64,000 nucleotides of DNA from Parvicella sp964387945 (GTDB taxonomy: Bacteria > Bacteroidota > Bacteroidia > Flavobacteriales_D > Parvicellaceae): positions 62,001 to 126,000 of the forward strand of contig CAYLYX010000007.1 in NCBI GenBank assembly GCA_964387945.1. Reading direction: 5' to 3'. The notes beneath the pieces were generated by a model. The model was not told the origin of the DNA, made no database searches, and saw only the letters and a list, made by a program, of their open reading frames with translations. The first letter of the stretch is position 1. Every line of letters begins with the position of its first letter. Of the stretch, positions 1 through 6,749 are shown in pieces. The position numbers and the translations under genes are program-made.

Positions 1-2
1 AT

Positions 3-647
3 CTTTTTTTGTTGTTTACTATCCCTTTTTTTTCTTTCGCACAACAGGTGCTGAGCGTGGACTTAGGTAAGATCGAGTCCATCACGAATGATATCTCATC
101 CGAGAATTATTACCCTACCCTGCTAACACGTTTTAATCAATTTGACACTACGCTATCTGCTAAGCAAATGCATCTGCTATATTACGGCAAGTATTTTCAA
201 CCCTTCTATGAACCTACATCACTTCATGAAGACAGAGAAGAAATGTTTGACTTAATCAAAAAGAAAGATTTCTCTAGCGCTCTAATTCATGGCAAGTTAG
301 CTTTTAACGCAGACCCTCTTGATCTTAAAACCTTGTTTGGACTCTACCTTTGCCATCAAAATCTCTACAACACTTTAGAAGCCGAAAATTACCAGTTTCT
401 ATATTATGCTTTGATTGGTACTATTCTTAAAACCGGTAGTGGAAAGAGTATTGATGAGGCATTTGTCATTATGAATATCTCAGATGAATACGAGATCATT
501 TCCAGTCTTGGAAAGGACATCAAAAAGCACAAAACCATCAAAGGAACTACCGATTGCTTTAAACTCAAAAAGGGTGAAGATAAAGTCCTGAATAAAATCA
601 AAAAGCTTTACTTCAACATCTCGATCCCTTTGATGAAGAGCATCTGA
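3..647 (+). CDS. Secreted DUF4919-like protein, 5' end cut by window edge
   Basis: The reading frame is open to the left edge, so the true start lies outside the window; the visible residues begin inside a hydrophobic signal peptide that ends near FSFAQQ. The mature part, about 200 residues, has a pattern of aromatic and charged residues with an LYYG motif followed by a Pro/Tyr-rich stretch. This resembles the Bacteroidota family DUF4919, recalled from memory rather than searched. Helical segments in the middle (SALIHGKLAFNADP) look like a degenerate TPR hairpin. No enzyme motif is visible. It is followed by a hairpin that serves the opposite strand. Function unknown; probably periplasmic or outer-membrane associated. 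Confidence 0.6.
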   Translation, partial: LFLLFTIPFFSFAQQVLSVDLGKIESITNDISSENYYPTLLTRFNQFDTTLSAKQMHLLYYGKYFQPFYEPTSLHEDREEMFDLIKKKDFSSALIHGKLAFNADPLDLKTLFGLYLCHQNLYNTLEAENYQFLYYALIGTILKTGSGKSIDEAFVIMNISDEYEIISSLGKDIKKHKTIKGTTDCFKLKKGEDKVLNKIKKLYFNISIPLMKSI

Positions 648-666
648 CTTACCTGAAAATTGGCAC

Positions 667-694
667 AAAAAAAGGGAAGCTACTGCCTCCCTTT
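667..694 (-). terminator. Rho-independent terminator
   Basis: The arms at 671-680 and 685-694 form a 10-bp stem with one mismatch and a 4-base loop. Read on the minus strand, the stem is followed by a run of T (the A run before 671). It lies just downstream of the minus-strand gene ending at 719 and also separates it from the plus-strand gene ending at 647. Confidence 0.7.
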
Positions 695-718
695 ATAAGT
701 ATCCTTGCTTTATTCAGC

Positions 719-1921
719 TTATTGATTCGCTAAATACCTATCTTTTAGGAAGTTCATCAAACTTTCCAAATCCTTGGCTTCTCGCTTATATTTACCCGCA
801 CCAGCATTGATAATCTGTGCTTTCTGAATGTAACTATCGGCTGTACTCCACTCATCCATCCATAAGTAAGCTTCTGCCAGATTCACGTAGATCAAAGCCG
901 TCACTTTATCGTTTATTCTTGCTTTGTTATCATTCATATCACTTTCCTGAACTGCTGCCTCCCAAATAGAGATAGCCTTCTTTAACTTTGCCTTTGCATC
1001 AGATTTTGAAATATCTTGATAAATCAAGTCATAACCTGACTTTGCCTTAGTGTAGGCATCAATCAAATCGCTGTAATCGTGTCCTTTGTGCTTCTTAACC
1101 GTATAGATCTCCGTAGCATACGTCTTTGTAGGAAACCCACATCTATCGTTGACCATATCATTGATTGTCGTTAAAATACTCGTCAACTCCTGAGATTGAA
1201 GCGTCAACCAAAACTGATTGTAGTTATCAATTCTCCAATACTCAAAACTGTACTCAGAATCGTACTTATTGATCAGTTGAGACTTCTGTCCTGCATTAAC
1301 ATTCTCGTTAATAATGATTCCTTGCCCCGGTACCTCAACAGTAACCGAAACCGGCATTTCATAAGTAGCTGTGTACTCGTACTTCGTTGCAGCTCCTGTA
1401 CCTGAAATCTTTTTCTCTACCTTAGCATTTTTGAGTCCTTCAAAGGTAATTTTAATCACTGCCCCTCCTTCTCCTTTAGAGAAACCTTCTAAGTTAATTG
1501 CCCCATCTACGATTCCTTCAGAAATGTCCGTAGTCAAAATTGGCTCATCCAACTCTTCCTTCAGCTTTGGCATTTCTGGATATGGCGGCTTCACAGGTTG
1601 TGCGGTTGGAGTTCCTGCATTCGCAGCTTTTTGCCACTTATCCATCTCCAACAAGTAGGCTTGATCGATCTTTTTCTTTTGTTCGATCCAGGTAACCAAC
1701 TGTGATTCTGCCAAAGAGATTTTCGCTTCAAAAGCAGCCAACGAATCCTCATTAGAAGCGAGGTATTTATCGTGATTTACTTCAATGCTATAAATCTTAG
1801 GCCCTTTAATTGGGTTACTCGGCAACTGGATGTGGTTGAATGTGATCTTCTGATCATCCACATTCTGTGCAAAAGAGGCTCCTATGGTTAACATAGAAGC
1901 AAATAGTAAAATTTTCTTCAT
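719..1921 (-). CDS. Secreted protein with coiled-coil and C-terminal TPR-like region
   Basis: A 400-residue protein with a clear signal peptide (MKKILLFASM... ending ASFAQN). Residues about 60-125 are Lys/Glu/Ala-rich with a Pro-rich interruption and are probably coiled coil. Residues about 130-240 look beta-rich. The C-terminal 120 residues contain helical pairs such as YVNLAEAYLWMDEW that fit one or two TPRs, a protein-interaction fold. No catalytic motif is seen. A promoter with consensus Bacteroidota spacing lies at 1955-1984 and a terminator at 667-694, so it appears to be a single-gene unit. I do not recognise the family. Periplasmic or surface location is inferred from the signal peptide only. 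Confidence 0.75.
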   Translation of the reverse strand: MKKILLFASMLTIGASFAQNVDDQKITFNHIQLPSNPIKGPKIYSIEVNHDKYLASNEDSLAAFEAKISLAESQLVTWIEQKKKIDQAYLLEMDKWQKAANAGTPTAQPVKPPYPEMPKLKEELDEPILTTDISEGIVDGAINLEGFSKGEGGAVIKITFEGLKNAKVEKKISGTGAATKYEYTATYEMPVSVTVEVPGQGIIINENVNAGQKSQLINKYDSEYSFEYWRIDNYNQFWLTLQSQELTSILTTINDMVNDRCGFPTKTYATEIYTVKKHKGHDYSDLIDAYTKAKSGYDLIYQDISKSDAKAKLKKAISIWEAAVQESDMNDNKARINDKVTALIYVNLAEAYLWMDEWSTADSYIQKAQIINAGAGKYKREAKDLESLMNFLKDRYLANQ

Positions 1922-1954
1922 GACTTGGGTTTTAGTGTTTAGTCCTATCTCTTA

Positions 1955-1984
1955 CAAAAATAAAACCAAAACCCGAATCCCCAA
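1955..1984 (-). promoter_or_regulatory. Bacteroidota-type promoter (TTG-N19-TAnnTTTG)
   Basis: On the minus strand TTG (1982-1984) is followed after exactly 19 bases by TATTTTTG (1955-1962), a full match to the -33/-7 consensus of the primary Bacteroidota sigma factor. It sits 34 bp before the ATG at 1921 and should drive the secreted coiled-coil gene. The element lies just beyond the msrA stop codon. Confidence 0.6.
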
Positions 1985-1989
1985 GAATA

Positions 1990-2622
1990 TCAGTGCTTTA
2001 GTTTAGTTGCAAACGCCTTCTTAAACTTCTCCACTTTGGGTTGAATTACGAATTTACAGTACATTTCATCTCCGTGTTCTTCGTAATAATTTTGATGATA
2101 GTCTTCTGCAGGATAAAAAACTTCTAATGGAGAGATTTCCGTAACCACAGGATTTGACCAGGCACCTGACTCATTCAATTCATTCTTATAAAACGTTGCC
2201 GTTTCTTTTTGAGTTTCACTATGGTAAAAAATGGCTGATCGATATTGCGTTCCTACATCGTTTCCTTGTCTGTTTAACGTGGTAGGATCATGCGTTTTCC
2301 AAAAGACCTCAAGAATCTCTTTAAACGAAATGACAGCTGGGTCAAAAACGATCTGTGCCACTTCTGCATGTCCAGTTTTTCCCGTACACACTTCCTTGTA
2401 ACTCGGATTCTTTACTTCTCCACCTGTGTATCCTGAAGTAACACTAACTACTCCATCTAACTCTGTAAACACAGCTTCTACACACCAAAAACACCCCGCT
2501 CCTAAGGTGGCTATTTCGTATCCATTATCTTCCATATCTTCAACTTGCTTATTTGCGTTCTGACTTCTGCAGGTTATGAATCCCAAACATAAGAAAATAG
2601 CATATATAAATTTCAACCGCAT
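1990..2622 (-). CDS. msrA: Peptide-methionine (S)-S-oxide reductase MsrA, exported
   Basis: Reduces the S-epimer of methionine sulfoxide in proteins and so repairs oxidised proteins. The family motif GCFWC starts at residue 43 and Cys44 is the expected catalytic cysteine. SGYTGG, the acidic GHAEV segment and the YHQ motif near the C-terminus are all present, as is a later Cys (MYC) suited to recycling. The N-terminal 18 residues are hydrophobic and end in FITC, a loose lipobox, followed by a spacer of about 20 residues. The enzyme is therefore probably a lipoprotein acting in the periplasm rather than the cytosolic form. Length (210) fits one MsrA domain plus the leader; no MsrB domain is fused. 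It diverges from the phosphodiesterase gene at 2665. Confidence 0.93.
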   Translation of the reverse strand: MRLKFIYAIFLCLGFITCRSQNANKQVEDMEDNGYEIATLGAGCFWCVEAVFTELDGVVSVTSGYTGGEVKNPSYKEVCTGKTGHAEVAQIVFDPAVISFKEILEVFWKTHDPTTLNRQGNDVGTQYRSAIFYHSETQKETATFYKNELNESGAWSNPVVTEISPLEVFYPAEDYHQNYYEEHGDEMYCKFVIQPKVEKFKKAFATKLKH

Positions 2623-2664
2623 CTGTTAGATTTTATTTACTTTAGACCAAACTATTGCTATTTC

Positions 2665-3522
2665 ATGAGAAATGCACTCATTTTGCTTATTTTAACACTA
2701 TTGGTGGCTATGGAAGCGAACAGCCAGAACCCAACTAAGTATTACGGACACAGGGGGTGTAGAGGTCTTTTTCCTGAAAACACGTTGGAGGCTTTCCAGC
2801 ATGCAATTGATCTTGGCGTAGACGGCATAGAATGGGATGTGGTAGTTACCAAAGACAATCAGTTGATCATCTCTCATGAGCCTTATTTAGATGGATCATA
2901 CTGTAGGAATCAACAAGGAAAAGACGTTTCTGCTGCTGAGGGCAAGAAAATAAACTTTTATGACTTAACAGCTGCTGAAATACAGAAGTTTGACTGTGGA
3001 AGTAAGCCTTATCCCAAATATCCGGAACAGAAAAAATTGAAGACGTATAAACCTACAGTTCAAGAAGCCTTTGAAACCCTTAATCTCGAAAATGTAGAAA
3101 TTTTATTCGAAGTAAAATCGGAGGAGAGTGATTACGGTGTTTTTCAACCTCAGCCAGAGGAGTACGCTCAGTTGATTGCAGATGAGGTGGCTAATTTTGC
3201 TTTCAATGAAAATATCATTTTCATGAGTTTTGATGCCAACCTTCTGGAAGCATTGCATAAAATATTACCCGATTATCGTTACGTATACCTCACCTATAAA
3301 CCGTTTGTTTCGGTTAAAAAGTTCTTGCAAGACATCTCGTTTACGCCATTTGCGCTTGGAATGTATCACCCAACCGTCAGCAAAAAAGATGTTAATAGAC
3401 TTCATCAACTAGGGATTAAGGCTTTCGCCTGGACCGTAAACAAGGCCGATCAGGCTAAACAACTGATAAAAAAAGAGGTAGATGGCATCATTACGGATTA
3501 TCCAGACCGTGTGAAACGATGA
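2665..3522 (+). CDS. Glycerophosphodiester phosphodiesterase, secreted
   Basis: Hydrolyses glycerophosphodiesters to glycerol-3-phosphate and an alcohol. After a signal peptide (cleavage near ANSQ) the GDPD signature is intact: GHRG at residues 28-31, PENT at 38-41, the metal ligands in IEWD (Glu56, Asp58) and His71 in SHEP. The C-terminal barrel strands IKAFAWTVN and DGIITDYPD are typical of the family. The 285-residue length is normal. It probably scavenges phosphate or glycerol from phospholipid head groups in the periplasm. It converges on the small lipoprotein gene with no intergenic base between the two stop codons. Confidence 0.92.
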   Translation: MRNALILLILTLLVAMEANSQNPTKYYGHRGCRGLFPENTLEAFQHAIDLGVDGIEWDVVVTKDNQLIISHEPYLDGSYCRNQQGKDVSAAEGKKINFYDLTAAEIQKFDCGSKPYPKYPEQKKLKTYKPTVQEAFETLNLENVEILFEVKSEESDYGVFQPQPEEYAQLIADEVANFAFNENIIFMSFDANLLEALHKILPDYRYVYLTYKPFVSVKKFLQDISFTPFALGMYHPTVSKKDVNRLHQLGIKAFAWTVNKADQAKQLIKKEVDGIITDYPDRVKR

Positions 3523-3759
3523 TTACTCGTTCATACACGCTTTGACCGTCTCATTAAACTTGGCTACTTGCTGATCATTGAATTCGAGTTTGCCATACTT
3601 CTTGTCCCATTCCTGAAAACATTGCTCTCCTTGTAAGCTGCTTTGGTGCATTTCAATCTTTTTGCACTCACACCACTCATTAGCAATTTCTTCTGCACTT
3701 GCCGAGGTACATGCCGCAAACGACAACATCAATAAAGAATAAATAACAACTCTGATCAT
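3523..3759 (-). CDS. Small four-cysteine lipoprotein (paralogue 1)
   Basis: A 78-residue protein with a short signal peptide and lipobox FAAC, so the mature protein begins at a lipidated cysteine. The mature part has the cysteine pattern WCEC, then one Cys about 18 residues later and one near the C-terminus. The same C-x-C...C...C layout recurs in the following genes at 3834, 4305 and 4687, so I treat it as a family member although the remaining sequence has diverged. Function is unknown. The cysteines could form disulfides or bind metal, but nothing in the sequence decides this. Confidence 0.75.
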   Translation of the reverse strand: MIRVVIYSLLMLSFAACTSASAEEIANEWCECKKIEMHQSSLQGEQCFQEWDKKYGKLEFNDQQVAKFNETVKACMNE

Positions 3760-3782
3760 GGTTTCAAAAGTACTAAAAATAA

Positions 3783-3810
3783 AAAAGCACCTCCAACTGG
3801 AAGTGCTTTT
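3783..3810 (-). terminator. Terminator of the four-Cys lipoprotein gene, copy A
   Basis: AAAAGCAC and TCCA on the left arm pair with TGGA and GTGCTTTT on the right with one internal mismatch. On the minus strand the hairpin is followed by a T run. An almost identical hairpin follows copy B at 4254-4281. Confidence 0.75.
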
Positions 3811-3833
3811 CTAACTTTTTTGAAGCGTATTGA

Positions 3834-4085
3834 TTAGTGCTCTTCTTCTTCGCTTTCGTTATCTTTCTCACAAGCTTCAATCTCCTTCATCATTTCTTCC
3901 TTCTCTTCGTCAGAAGCTTCTTTGAATTTGTCTTTCCACTCTTTCTCCATTGCCTCACACTTTTCAACCATTGCCTCATCAGCATCTTCTTTGTCTAGAG
4001 TTACACATTCACAAACTGATGGTCCTCCACAAGAAGTCATTGCCAATGCAGCAACAACACCTAATGATAATAATACTTTTTTCAT
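3834..4085 (-). CDS. Small four-cysteine lipoprotein (paralogue 2a)
   Basis: 83 residues starting at MKKVLLSLG; a longer in-frame start upstream exists but would bury the signal peptide, so I place the start at 4085. The lipobox is MTSC, followed by GG, a usual post-lipobox sequence. The mature part has VCEC, a Cys about 18 residues later and one near the C-terminus inside a very acidic Glu/Lys/Asp-rich helix (SDEEKEEMMKEIEACEKD). The protein is identical to that at 4305-4556. It has its own terminator at 3783-3810. Function unknown; probably anchored to a membrane by its lipid. Confidence 0.85.
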   Translation of the reverse strand: MKKVLLSLGVVAALAMTSCGGPSVCECVTLDKEDADEAMVEKCEAMEKEWKDKFKEASDEEKEEMMKEIEACEKDNESEEEEH

Positions 4086-4253
4086 AGTTTTAAATTTAGT
4101 TAACTGTACAAATCTGTGAGCAAATATCATCAATTCATCTGGATATACAAACAATTTACTTTATTTCAGCATTAATTGTTGATCATTTTTTATCCATCAA
4201 GACGCGTGCCTGACTTCCAAACTCGAAAATTAAGTCTGGAATAAAGGCAACAA

Positions 4254-4281
4254 AAAAGCACCTCCAATTGGAAGTGCTTTT
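4254..4281 (-). terminator. Terminator of the four-Cys lipoprotein gene, copy B
   Basis: Same hairpin as 3783-3810. The single C-to-T change turns the apex into the self-complementary TCCAATTGGA without harming the stem, as expected for a neutral change. Confidence 0.75.
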
Positions 4282-4304
4282 CTAACTTTTTTGAAGCGTA
4301 TTGA

Positions 4305-4556
4305 TTAGTGCTCTTCTTCTTCGCTTTCGTTATCTTTCTCACAAGCTTCAATCTCCTTCATCATTTCTTCCTTCTCTTCGTCAGAAGCTTCTTTGAATTT
4401 GTCTTTCCACTCTTTCTCCATTGCCTCACACTTTTCAACCATTGCCTCATCAGCATCTTCTTTGTCTAGAGTTACACATTCACAAACTGATGGTCCTCCA
4501 CAAGAAGTCATTGCCAATGCAGCAACAACACCTAATGATAATAATACTTTTTTCAT
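4305..4556 (-). CDS. Small four-cysteine lipoprotein (paralogue 2b)
   Basis: Encodes exactly the same 83 residues as 3834-4085, from an identical nucleotide sequence. The upstream region differs from that of copy A but nearly matches the upstream region of the next gene (4687-4950), so copies A and B probably sit behind different promoters. Lipobox MTSC; Cys pattern C-x-C...C...C. Function unknown. Confidence 0.85.
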   Translation of the reverse strand: MKKVLLSLGVVAALAMTSCGGPSVCECVTLDKEDADEAMVEKCEAMEKEWKDKFKEASDEEKEEMMKEIEACEKDNESEEEEH

Positions 4557-4622
4557 CTTAAAATTTATATTAGTTAACTATTTGGTGGCAAATATCTAAA
4601 TATTCTTTAATCTGACCAAATA
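4494..4622. repeat. Shared leader block (signal peptide plus upstream DNA), copy 1
   Basis: Nearly identical to 4888-5015 over about 120 bp: the codons for the first 21 residues differ by one base, and the upstream DNA as far as TTCTTTAATCT differs only by a few bases and a short indel near 4587. The coding sequences on the far side of the lipobox are quite different, so the block behaves as a leader cassette joined to two mature proteins. Confidence 0.85.
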
Positions 4623-4642
4623 GAATTTAAAATTCATAAAAA

Positions 4643-4665
4643 AAACCGCTCAAAAAGAGCGGTTT
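4643..4665 (-). terminator. Rho-independent terminator
   Basis: The perfect 9-bp stem AAACCGCTC / GAGCGGTTT with a 5-A loop is followed on the minus strand by a T run. It ends the gene at 4687-4950. Confidence 0.8.
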
Positions 4666-4686
4666 AAGTATCCTAAGTGAGATGGA

Positions 4687-4950
4687 TTACTCAGCCATTT
4701 TTGACAAAACAGACAATGCACTTCCAGGATCGCACTCAGCCATTTTAGTTCCAAGCTCTTTCCCTTGTTCCTCAGTTCCACGAGATCCTTTGTACTTCTC
4801 AACCCACTCGTCATGACAAGCATCTTTGTCATCACCTTCTTTTTCAGCGCAAGCACAAAACTCGTCTGCTGCTTCTTGTACGTTAATTCCTCCACAAGAA
4901 GTCATTGCCAATGCAGCAACAACACCTAATGATAATACTACTTTTTTCAT
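4687..4950 (-). CDS. Small four-cysteine lipoprotein (paralogue 3)
   Basis: 87 residues. The first 21 residues differ from those of the 4305 gene at one position (MKKVVLSLG), with lipobox MTSC. The mature sequence is different: FCACAEKEG, then a Cys 12 residues after the CxC, and ECDPG near the end, again C-x-C...C...C. The spacer is less acidic and includes a DEWVEKY motif, similar to QEWDKKY in the 3523 gene. It has its own terminator at 4643-4665. Function unknown. Confidence 0.85.
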   Translation of the reverse strand: MKKVVLSLGVVAALAMTSCGGINVQEAADEFCACAEKEGDDKDACHDEWVEKYKGSRGTEEQGKELGTKMAECDPGSALSVLSKMAE

Positions 4951-5015
4951 CTTAAAATTTATATTAGTTAACTATTTGATACAAATATGTAAATATTCTT
5001 TAATCTAGCCAAATT
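4888..5015. repeat. Shared leader block, copy 2
   Basis: Partner of 4494-4622 (offset 394 bp to the ATG). It contains the 5' end of the 4687 gene and its upstream region. Confidence 0.85.
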
Positions 5016-5036
5016 GAATTATTACTTGAAACAACT

Positions 5037-5288
5037 TTACTCACCTTCAAGACCTAAACAATCTTCACTTGAGAGGATTTCTGCCATTGCCGCCTCATCC
5101 TTGGTAATATCTTCAAACGAATCAAATTCACTCATCATCTTCTCAAGTACGCAATCACAGTAAGCTCTCTCCCCTTTGTTCTCGCAGATATCCATGAAGT
5201 TTCTTTTATCCTCTTCTGACCATCCTCCACACGAAGAAAGCACAAATGCTCCAAGAAATAGTGACGCGGCAAACTGTTTTAATTTCAT
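5037..5288 (-). CDS. Small four-cysteine lipoprotein (paralogue 4)
   Basis: 83 residues, signal peptide with lipobox LSSC then GG. The mature part has four cysteines in the order C...C-x-C...C (ICEN, YCDC, EDC), so the CxC pair is second rather than first. The CxC is preceded by an aromatic residue as in the other paralogues. Length and acidity match its neighbours. I see no terminator right after it. Function unknown. Confidence 0.8.
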   Translation of the reverse strand: MKLKQFAASLFLGAFVLSSCGGWSEEDKRNFMDICENKGERAYCDCVLEKMMSEFDSFEDITKDEAAMAEILSSEDCLGLEGE

Positions 5289-5346
5289 AATTCACTCAAT
5301 TGGGTTAGCAAATATAACCAACAAATGCTCCCCACAAAAAACTATT

Positions 5347-5955
5347 TTAGAAATAATGACGGATACCAAAACTGAGGTTACGAATGGCTACTCCTTTGAG
5401 TACCATGGCTGGTGTGGTGACTGTTCCAACTCCCACAAACTCACGGAAAAAACCAACTCCGTATTCCAAACCAGCACTTAAAACTAAATTTTCTCTAAGG
5501 GGATAACTCAAGTTAACTCCCGGAGAGATTCCCACACCGTAGTCATCTCCCTGAAAACCACTGATAGACGTTTTGCGCAAAGACATGGAGTAAAATAAAT
5601 TTGCATTCACAGATACGATAAACTTCTCTAAATAGATATCTCTTTCTAATCCTACTGTGGTTACAAACGGAATCAACTCGTGATATCGAACACCGTTTTG
5701 ATTTTCGAAACGATATTGGGCAATTAACCTAACGTTATATGACCACCCTTCAAAAGGCGCTACTTGTCGAAACTCAAGGTAAATACCCGGGCGATAGTTG
5801 ATTGGGTCATACAGGTTGATCAAATTGGACACTCCATAACCAAAACTTCTCTTAAATGTTTCTGTGGAATCGCTGTCTCTGTTTGATTGCGCACCTAAGC
5901 AAGGAGTGAGCAACAAGCATACAGCCATCGTGATGTGCTTTATCCAAGTGTTCAT
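5347..5955 (-). CDS. Outer-membrane beta-barrel-like protein
   Basis: 202 residues with a signal peptide ending near LGAQS. The mature chain alternates short amphipathic strands (IYLEFRQVA, YNVRLIAQYRF, FIVSVNANLFY, LVLSAGLEYGVG) with turns and ends in the aromatic-rich GIRHYF. This fits a small 8-stranded outer-membrane barrel of the Bacteroidota OprF/PorT-like type. No specific family is recognised. It is followed after 3 bp by the lipoprotein gene at 5959-6387 upstream on the same strand, and the two are probably co-transcribed. Confidence 0.7.
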   Translation of the reverse strand: MNTWIKHITMAVCLLLTPCLGAQSNRDSDSTETFKRSFGYGVSNLINLYDPINYRPGIYLEFRQVAPFEGWSYNVRLIAQYRFENQNGVRYHELIPFVTTVGLERDIYLEKFIVSVNANLFYSMSLRKTSISGFQGDDYGVGISPGVNLSYPLRENLVLSAGLEYGVGFFREFVGVGTVTTPAMVLKGVAIRNLSFGIRHYF

Positions 5956-5958
5956 CTA

Positions 5959-6387
5959 TTAGTTGAAGATATGTAATTGTCCAGAATTGGGATCAAATGA
6001 AGTACGGTACTGATGCAACGAAATGGGTGCTGGGCCTTCGATCACTGTACCATCATATATGCTGTATTTGGTTCCATCGCAATCACATTCTACAAAAAAA
6101 TTGGTACTGTCTACTACCCCATATCCACAGGAATTCGGTAGCTCATAGGTACATCTTCGCTCATATGCCATCATTATTTCGAACGATTGTCGATAGACAA
6201 TTATTCCGTCATTCCCTCCGGTAACATACACCCAACCCCCGATGATATTGAGGTTAGAATAAGCAGGAAGAGAAGTATTGATGTAAATATCTACGGGAAC
6301 ATAGGGCATCTGATTTCTGTTTCCTCTGCACCCGGTCAACAGGAACATCACCAAGAATAACGATATGATGGAAAAGCGTTTATACAT
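5959..6387 (-). CDS. Rieske-fold-like lipoprotein with incomplete cluster ligands
   Basis: 142 residues with lipobox LTGC. The mature sequence follows the Bacteroidota Rieske-type lipoprotein layout as I recall it: LNIIGGWVYV, a strand with VYR, AYERRC, a second Cys-bearing segment, then VECDCDGTKYSIYDG and GPAPISLHQYRT. In a true Rieske protein the two clusters of ligands are Cys-x-His and Cys-x-x-His. Here the corresponding segments read CTY and CDCD, without histidine, so a standard [2Fe-2S] Rieske centre seems impossible. The protein may be a structural or redox-inactive relative. The fold assignment is by pattern only. Confidence 0.6.
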   Translation of the reverse strand: MYKRFSIISLFLVMFLLTGCRGNRNQMPYVPVDIYINTSLPAYSNLNIIGGWVYVTGGNDGIIVYRQSFEIMMAYERRCTYELPNSCGYGVVDSTNFFVECDCDGTKYSIYDGTVIEGPAPISLHQYRTSFDPNSGQLHIFN

Positions 6388-6476
6388 CTTGTAATTGTAA
6401 ATTTAAACGAATATCTTTACAGAAACGTGCCTTTTTGGTGCGAAATTTGTCTAATTCACTTCAAAGATACACGATT

Positions 6477-6749
6477 ATGCGAATTCTATTCTTCATACTT
6501 TTTCTAGGTTTAGCTGGTACCACGGCCACTACTTACGCTCAAGAACCTAAGAACGAGTTCTACGAAAAGAAGAAAAAAGAGAAGAAGAAGAATCAGAAAA
6601 AGGCGGAGAAAGAGCTACTAGAGCAACACGAAGACATTCAAAGCAAGGAGACTAAAAAAATGATGAAACAAACTAAAAAGAAATCAAAACGACTCAAAAA
6701 AGGGAAATCTCCTGAGCCGTTTTGGAAAAGATGGTTCGTTAAGCATTAA
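6477..6749 (+). CDS. Small secreted lysine-rich protein
   Basis: I choose the ATG at 6477 (MRILFFILF) because it gives a clean signal peptide ending near TYAQE; an upstream in-frame start would place 14 polar residues before it. The mature part, about 70 residues, is extremely basic, mostly Lys and Glu (EKKKKEKKK, KKSKRLKKGK), and ends in PFWKRWFVKH. It is likely helical or disordered, with possible binding to polyanions or membranes. The gene overlaps the convergent DUF4349 gene by 4 bp. No family recognised. Confidence 0.65.
   Translation: MRILFFILFLGLAGTTATTYAQEPKNEFYEKKKKEKKKNQKKAEKELLEQHEDIQSKETKKMMKQTKKKSKRLKKGKSPEPFWKRWFVKH

Larger units (their letters stand above)
3781..4085. repeat. 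305-bp duplicated block, copy A
   Basis: Identical to 4252-4556 (offset 471 bp) except for one base: C at 3797 against T at 4268, which falls in the loop of the terminator hairpin. The block spans the terminator and the complete coding region. The match stops right at the ATG; upstream the two copies keep only patchy similarity (TTAGTTAACT). Such identity means recent duplication or gene conversion. Confidence 0.95.
4252..4556. repeat. 305-bp duplicated block, copy B
   Basis: Partner of 3781-4085, with one base difference, in the terminator loop. The region between the copies (4086-4251) is not duplicated and shows no gene. Confidence 0.95.

Noticed and set aside
4086..4251. Possible N-terminal extension of the 3834 gene up to 4154
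   Set aside because: The longer frame would put 23 residues before a perfect signal peptide that is identical to that of the 4305 copy, where the extension does not exist.
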